In this document: in pieces, positions 59,208-64,000 of the stretch | How positions within the stretch are numbered: the first letter of the stretch is position 1 | Layout of the letters: every line of letters starts with the position of its first letter | Source of the DNA: Kazachstania africana CBS 2517 | Lineage: Eukaryota; Ascomycota; Saccharomycetes; Saccharomycetales; Saccharomycetaceae | NCBI RefSeq assembly: GCF_000304475.1 | Contig: NC_018947.1 | Span: forward strand, 448,453 to 512,452 | Length of the DNA stretch: 64,000 nucleotides | Direction: 5' to 3' | Program-made: the position numbers and the translations under genes | The notes under the pieces: model-generated | What the model saw: the letters and a program-made list of their open reading frames with translations, nothing else | Databases searched by the model: none | What the model was told of the DNA's origin: nothing

Positions 59208-61787
59208 ATGACACACTCCTCTGTATCACAGAAGTACAACCTAGCGGTTGTTTCCGGGGGCAAGCCGATGTTGCCAAGAGCCCATAGAGACTCTACTAGT
59301 TGCAACAAGAATATTTCCATTTTAACGGATGATAGGAAGTATTTCATCGTTCCATTCAATAATCAGATTAAGATTTACTCTGTCGAGACCAGACAATGCA
59401 CAAAAACCCTCAAGTTCAGTAACAACCCACTTTTGGCCCGCGTTTTCCAGGATAATAAAGACGTTTTCGTCGTCAATATCTTACTCGGTGATATCACTGC
59501 TACTTCTCACGAGGAAGACAGGTTGATTACTCTTGTAACTAATGCTGGTCATATCATCGTCCTCAATTATAAGGGTAAGATGGTTGAAAATCCCAAGGTT
59601 CTGCAACTAAACCATTCAGACGTCTCCAAGATTTTCTTCGATAATGATATCAAATTTTTAACCACGAAGACAACCAGTAACTCCTTACAGTATTATACGT
59701 TCCATTCCCTTCGTTTCCAAGAGGATGATAAGGTAACCACCACGGAGGAAAAATCATTTGAAAACGTCATTCTTTCGAGTTGGTCATCAAATAACAAATT
59801 CATCTCCATATTACTCAAAGAAAATAATGAAAAGCATGTTATCGTCTATTCTATCTCTGAACAAACCGTTCGTTTCCAATTCCCACTGGCTACAATCAAC
59901 ACATCGGCAAGTTTTTCTAATTTTGTCACATCCATGGCTATTGATAACACTTGTACCCAATTAGCCCTCGGTTTCGCTTCCGGTGTCGTCACCGTCACTA
60001 ATTTAATTGATATGAAACCGAGACTATTGAAATGGCATATCGACGCCGTGCTGTCTTTGAATTTCAATGCTGATGGTACTTACTTACTCTCAGGTGGTTG
60101 GGAAAAAGTCTTAAGTTTCTGGCAATTATCAACAAATTTACAACATTTCTTACCACGTTTGAATGGTGTCATCATCGATATTCAAGTACTGGAAAATTTC
60201 TATTCTTTATCTTTACAAATGATGGAAAATGATTCCAATTCAGATTATCAATTGGTCTTATTGAATTCTGCAGATTTAATTTCAAATTTATCTATTGTGG
60301 GGCCACTACCAGTTTTCAACTCCATCATCCAAATTACAAATTCACAACCTTACTCTTCAATAAATTCAACTTCATCAATCAACACATCATTCAAGAAACA
60401 AAAGAGGAAATTGATGAGGTTGAAAAAGAAAGATTTCACCACTTGTATCGAAATTAATCCAGTAACTAAACAATTATACATTCCACATGGTTCAAATTTA
60501 CAAACTTTTGATTTCTACAAGAATGAATCTGTCAATTTACAATATTTAACAAATAGTATCAATACTTTTATGGGTAAAGTTAAGAGTGAATTAAATATCA
60601 AGGATCCAAAGATTTTAAATTTGAAACTTTCAAAAGATGGTACCTCTTTAATTACTTATGAAATCGAATTCGCTCCTGCAGATTTACTTTCATCTGATGA
60701 TATAATACATCTTCTAAAATTTTGGCAATTCAATTCGAATTCAGATCAATGGGAATTGGTTACCAAAGTTCTCAACCCACATGGTCAAAATGTTCCAATT
60801 ACAAATATGATCGTCTCAAAAGATGGTTGTTTAACTGCAGATAATAACGGTGGTATCAAGTACTGGGTCTACGATGTTAAGGAAAGTAATTGGTGTTTAA
60901 AGAAAATTTTGATTAATAATTTCAATCATTTTACAAATTCTGTCTCAATGGCAAGTTCCAAAGATGGTAGTTTACTTTTCCATGGATTTGATGATAAATT
61001 ACAAATTATAGATTTTGAAACGTTTAGAAAATTGGAAAATACCAATGTTGATGATAACGACGATGATTTTGTTAATGAATTCACATTTGATTCTGAAATC
61101 CAAACAATCAAATTAATTGGTGAAACAAGTTTATTAGTGGCCACTAAAGCCACTTTGAATGTGATCGATCTTCTGTTGGGTAAAATCATCAACAGTTTCG
61201 ACATATATCCATACGTCAACGGCATATATAAGAATGGTAACCTGGAAAGATTGATTACCTGCGATGAAACAAACGGTAAAATTGCCATTGTCATCAACAA
61301 ACAATCAAAGGATAAAGCTACCAGTTTCAAATCTCATGTTCTAGTTTTCAACTCTAATCTATCCAAGAAACTGGGAAGTTTCACTCATGACGAATACATT
61401 GCCTGGATTGGATGGAATTATGACACAGATTTCATCTTCCTCGATATAGAATCAAGACTCGGTGTCATTGGCACCACCGTTACCAACGAGATAATGCTCG
61501 ATGAATCGAACAAGGAGGGCATATTGGACGGCCTAACGACGGAAAACGATCATGCTGACAAGAACAGTTACTTGGAAGAATTACGAAAATTGTCCATCAG
61601 GAAAACCAACATCATGAAGGGCCTGAAAAACGACAATGAAGACGTGGAGGAAATCCTGGACGGCGAGACCATCCAGAACTCCATCCATACTAAGATAAAC
61701 ATGAACAGTTTCACAAACATGTTCGATAACCTCCAAAACATCGAAATGGAAACATTATTCGACAGCGTACTCAAAACACTCTCTTAG
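59208..61787 (+). CDS. NAN1: U3 snoRNP / UtpA (t-Utp) subunit Nan1/Utp17
   Basis: 859 aa from the ATG at 59208 (S. cerevisiae 896). This start is chosen because KYNLAVVSGGKPMLP follows as in Utp17 and because RRPE and PAC elements sit just upstream. The frame is open further 5' to 58707, but that part is low-complexity and holds those promoter motifs. WD repeats are recognisable at AIDNTCTQLALGFASGVVTV and LSLNFNADGTYLLSGGWEKV. HEYIAWIGW-like text near the C-terminus (DEYIAWIGWNYDTDFIFLDI) and NSFTNMFDNLQ near the end are also family text. UtpA binds the 5' ETS and couples rDNA transcription to 18S processing. Confidence 0.94.
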   Translation: MTHSSVSQKYNLAVVSGGKPMLPRAHRDSTSCNKNISILTDDRKYFIVPFNNQIKIYSVETRQCTKTLKFSNNPLLARVFQDNKDVFVVNILLGDITATSHEEDRLITLVTNAGHIIVLNYKGKMVENPKVLQLNHSDVSKIFFDNDIKFLTTKTTSNSLQYYTFHSLRFQEDDKVTTTEEKSFENVILSSWSSNNKFISILLKENNEKHVIVYSISEQTVRFQFPLATINTSASFSNFVTSMAIDNTCTQLALGFASGVVTVTNLIDMKPRLLKWHIDAVLSLNFNADGTYLLSGGWEKVLSFWQLSTNLQHFLPRLNGVIIDIQVLENFYSLSLQMMENDSNSDYQLVLLNSADLISNLSIVGPLPVFNSIIQITNSQPYSSINSTSSINTSFKKQKRKLMRLKKKDFTTCIEINPVTKQLYIPHGSNLQTFDFYKNESVNLQYLTNSINTFMGKVKSELNIKDPKILNLKLSKDGTSLITYEIEFAPADLLSSDDIIHLLKFWQFNSNSDQWELVTKVLNPHGQNVPITNMIVSKDGCLTADNNGGIKYWVYDVKESNWCLKKILINNFNHFTNSVSMASSKDGSLLFHGFDDKLQIIDFETFRKLENTNVDDNDDDFVNEFTFDSEIQTIKLIGETSLLVATKATLNVIDLLLGKIINSFDIYPYVNGIYKNGNLERLITCDETNGKIAIVINKQSKDKATSFKSHVLVFNSNLSKKLGSFTHDEYIAWIGWNYDTDFIFLDIESRLGVIGTTVTNEIMLDESNKEGILDGLTTENDHADKNSYLEELRKLSIRKTNIMKGLKNDNEDVEEILDGETIQNSIHTKINMNSFTNMFDNLQNIEMETLFDSVLKTLS

Positions 61788-62121
61788 AGAAAAAAAAAAG
61801 TTATATAGCAAATAGAATGTGTAGATGACAAATAAAATGTGTAAATTAGCCGTAATCGAACACAAAACTCTGTTGTATCAACTGATTTGATAATTGCACC
61901 TGTTTAGCATGATTTACACCGGAACATCTATTATGGCTTAGGCATGTTTTTTTTGCCGGTTGTAAGTGGAAAAAAAAATTTTCGTTACTATGACGAGTGT
62001 TATATAAAGTAAGTTGGGATTTATAGACAATATAGTCACAGTTGTTCCATTTGAGAGGCTTATTTGACTGGTTCATAGATATATTTGGGATAGATTTGGA
62101 AGAAAAAAGCTAAGAGAAGCG
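61788..62121. other. Intergenic, NAN1 3' / NPT1 promoter
   Basis: 334 bp, AT-rich with A-tracts at 61788-61799 and 61969-61978. No gene is seen; it must hold the NPT1 promoter. Confidence 0.5.
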
Positions 62122-63417
62122 ATGTCTGGTCCTGTTATTACGTCTTTGTTGGATACCGACATGTACAAGATTACCATGCATGCAGCAGTGTTCACGAATT
62201 TTCCTACTGCCGACGTGGTTTATAAGTACACGAATAGGTCTAGTCAGTTGACTTTTAATAAGATTGCTATAGATTGGCTGCAAGAGCAATTACGCTATTT
62301 GGAAGATTTGAGATTTACAAAGGAGGAAGTTGACTATTTGCAAAGGGAGATTCCTTACTTGCCTGATGCTTACATTGAGTGGATAAGTAGTGATGATTGC
62401 AAATTGAATCCAAGCGAGCAAATTCAGTTTGGATTCGAACCTACTCAATCTGACGCTAACGAAGAAAGATTCAATATCAATTTGTTGATTAAAGGTTTAT
62501 GGAAGGATACTATTTTATACGAGATTCCTGTTCTTGCATTAATCTCTGAGGCTTACTTCAAATTCGTTGATACGGATTGGTCTTACGATGGCCAGATCGA
62601 AAAGGCAAAGGATAAAGCTTTGAAATTGTTCGAAAATGAATTTGCCTTTAGTGAATTCGGTACAAGACGTCGTAGATCCTATCATACACAGGATTTAGTC
62701 ATGCATGGAATCATGGATGCCATTAAAGAAAACCCTTCATATGCCAAGTTTTTCATTGGAAGTTCTAATGTCCTTTTCGCCAAGAAATATGGTGTCAAAC
62801 CTATTGGTACGGTCGCACATGAATGGTTCATGGGTATTGCGTCAATCACCAATGATTATGTGAATGCTAACAAAAACGCCATGGATTGTTGGATCAAGAC
62901 TTTTGGTCCAGACAACGCTGGCCTTGCATTGACTGACACATTTGGTACTGACAATTATTTGAAATCCTTCGTAGCTCCTTATTCTGATTATTACGTGGGT
63001 GTCAGACAAGATTCAGGTGATCCAGTAGAATATACCAAGAAAATCGCACACCATTATCACGACGTCTTAGGTTTACCAAAATTCAAGAAGGTTGTATGTT
63101 ATTCCGATTCATTGAATGTAGAAAAGGCTATCGTTTATGGTAAAGCTGCCAAGGAAAACGGATTGTTAGCTAGTTTCGGTATTGGTACCAACTTGACTAA
63201 CGATTTCCAATTAAGATCAAATAATTCTGTCAAGAGTGAACCATTAAATATCGTCATTAAATTATTGACGGTTAATAGTAACCACGCAGTCAAGATTTCT
63301 GATAACTTGGGTAAAAATATGGGTGATCCAGCTACCGTGAAAAGAGTCAAAGAAGAATTAGGTTATATAGAGTGTAGTTGGACCGGTGATAATGAAGCTC
63401 ATCGTTGGACTGAATGA
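62122..63417 (+). CDS. NPT1: Nicotinate phosphoribosyltransferase Npt1
   Basis: 431 aa (S. cerevisiae 429). The N-terminus SLLDTDMYKITMHAAV is diagnostic. The autophosphorylated catalytic His is H233 in GTVAHEWFMG. FGTRRRRSYHTQD (about 179-191) and VGVRQDSGDP (about 293-302) line the phosphoribosyl site, and FGIGTNLTND follows. The enzyme converts nicotinate and PRPP to nicotinate mononucleotide in the NAD+ salvage pathway, supporting Sir2 activity. In S. cerevisiae it is YOR209C, on the sister region of this locus. Confidence 0.96.
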   Translation: MSGPVITSLLDTDMYKITMHAAVFTNFPTADVVYKYTNRSSQLTFNKIAIDWLQEQLRYLEDLRFTKEEVDYLQREIPYLPDAYIEWISSDDCKLNPSEQIQFGFEPTQSDANEERFNINLLIKGLWKDTILYEIPVLALISEAYFKFVDTDWSYDGQIEKAKDKALKLFENEFAFSEFGTRRRRSYHTQDLVMHGIMDAIKENPSYAKFFIGSSNVLFAKKYGVKPIGTVAHEWFMGIASITNDYVNANKNAMDCWIKTFGPDNAGLALTDTFGTDNYLKSFVAPYSDYYVGVRQDSGDPVEYTKKIAHHYHDVLGLPKFKKVVCYSDSLNVEKAIVYGKAAKENGLLASFGIGTNLTNDFQLRSNNSVKSEPLNIVIKLLTVNSNHAVKISDNLGKNMGDPATVKRVKEELGYIECSWTGDNEAHRWTE

Positions 63418-64000
63418 AAAACAATACATATTATCCTTTGGGCGCACTCTCTCTGTCTCTCATAATGTCCATTTATCACATTGGTAGAGTAAAGATACAC
63501 TAATTATAAAAAGGGCTGCATCTCCCTTCCACTCACAACGTCTTGTATTATTTTCAATTCAATTAGCAAGTATCACTACGTCGTCCATATCTTATTAATG
63601 AACCCTCCATCAATTTCCTTTTTTTTTTTGTCCAGATTATAAATATAACTTAATGATTACTTTATATACCATTAATATATACACTAAACCATTTAATGTA
63701 ATGCTGGTGTTATTCACCATTGCTAATATCGATCGTTTCTTCACTAAGCAGAATTTTTTTTTCGATGACTTCGCTGGGATTAAGAATTAAAAAAATTGTA
63801 TGGAAGTGTTCCCAACTTATAAATGATTAGAAGCCCATTTGTATTGGTTATTCACCTGTATTTTGGCCCGTATCTTTTTTGAGAAACAATTGGAACTTCT
63901 TTGGTGAAGACTGTCTGAAGATAGTGCTAAAATAGAGCATAATTAGCTGTAATTTGTTCAAAGGAGAGCATCAGGAGGAAGCAGAAAAGAAAATCGTCTA
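63418..64000. other. Intergenic tail downstream of NPT1
   Basis: 583 bp, AT-rich, with a CT-rich stretch (63446-63461) and a T-tract (63618-63629). No coding sequence or RNA gene is recognised up to the window edge. Confidence 0.5.

Overview
This window is nuclear chromosomal DNA from a budding yeast of the Saccharomycetaceae. The genes are compact and mostly intronless. The two introns found have exact yeast signals (GTATGT or GTAAGT donors and TACTAAC branch points). Ribosomal protein promoters carry Rap1-type sites, and ribosome-biogenesis genes carry RRPE and PAC motifs. The gene order follows the left arm of Saccharomyces cerevisiae chromosome XVI (YPL167C to YPL126W, recalled from memory). 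Two genes whose S. cerevisiae orthologues lie on chromosome XV (STE13/YOR219C and NPT1/YOR209C) are threaded in. These two S. cerevisiae regions are sister regions from the whole-genome duplication. The mixture, with many neighbours from both regions missing, suggests a post-duplication species that resolved its duplicates differently. I cannot name the species.

Layout. 1-10.3 kb: REV3 (5' part only), SET6, MLH3, SVS1, a YPL162C-like membrane protein, PET20 and AIM44, all on the minus strand. 10.9-18.3 kb: TGS1 (+), then KIP2, PEP4 and RAD53 (-). 19.2-21.6 kb: RRD2 (+) converging on PRP46 (-). 22.1-30.8 kb: a block inverted relative to S. cerevisiae, with NOP53, a DUF1749 alpha/beta hydrolase, PPT2, ATG5, an Ecd/SGT1-family gene and a YPL150W-like kinase. 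The hydrolase and the Ecd gene have no S. cerevisiae counterpart that I know of. 31.3-37.4 kb: KES1, a U3 snoRNA gene that appears to lack its intron, RPL33 with its intron, and a FRK1/KIN4-type kinase. 38.8-45 kb: a UME1/WTM-family WD40 protein, SPP1 and GIP3. 46.2-51.3 kb: ISU1, ODC1, RDS2, COX11 and RPL5. 51.6-63.4 kb: STE13, SPO19, TAF14 (with intron), TBF1, NAN1/UTP17 and NPT1.

The genes do not form one pathway. Recurring themes are ribosome and snoRNA production (TGS1, NOP53, U3, RPL33, RPL5, NAN1, and TBF1 as a likely regulator), DNA damage and replication (REV3, MLH3, RAD53), mitochondria (PET20, PPT2, ISU1, ODC1, COX11), and cell cycle or spindle (KIP2, AIM44, FRK1/KIN4, RRD2). No transposon, tRNA, centromere or CRISPR array was recognised. 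CDS starts were set at the ATG that best fits the family.
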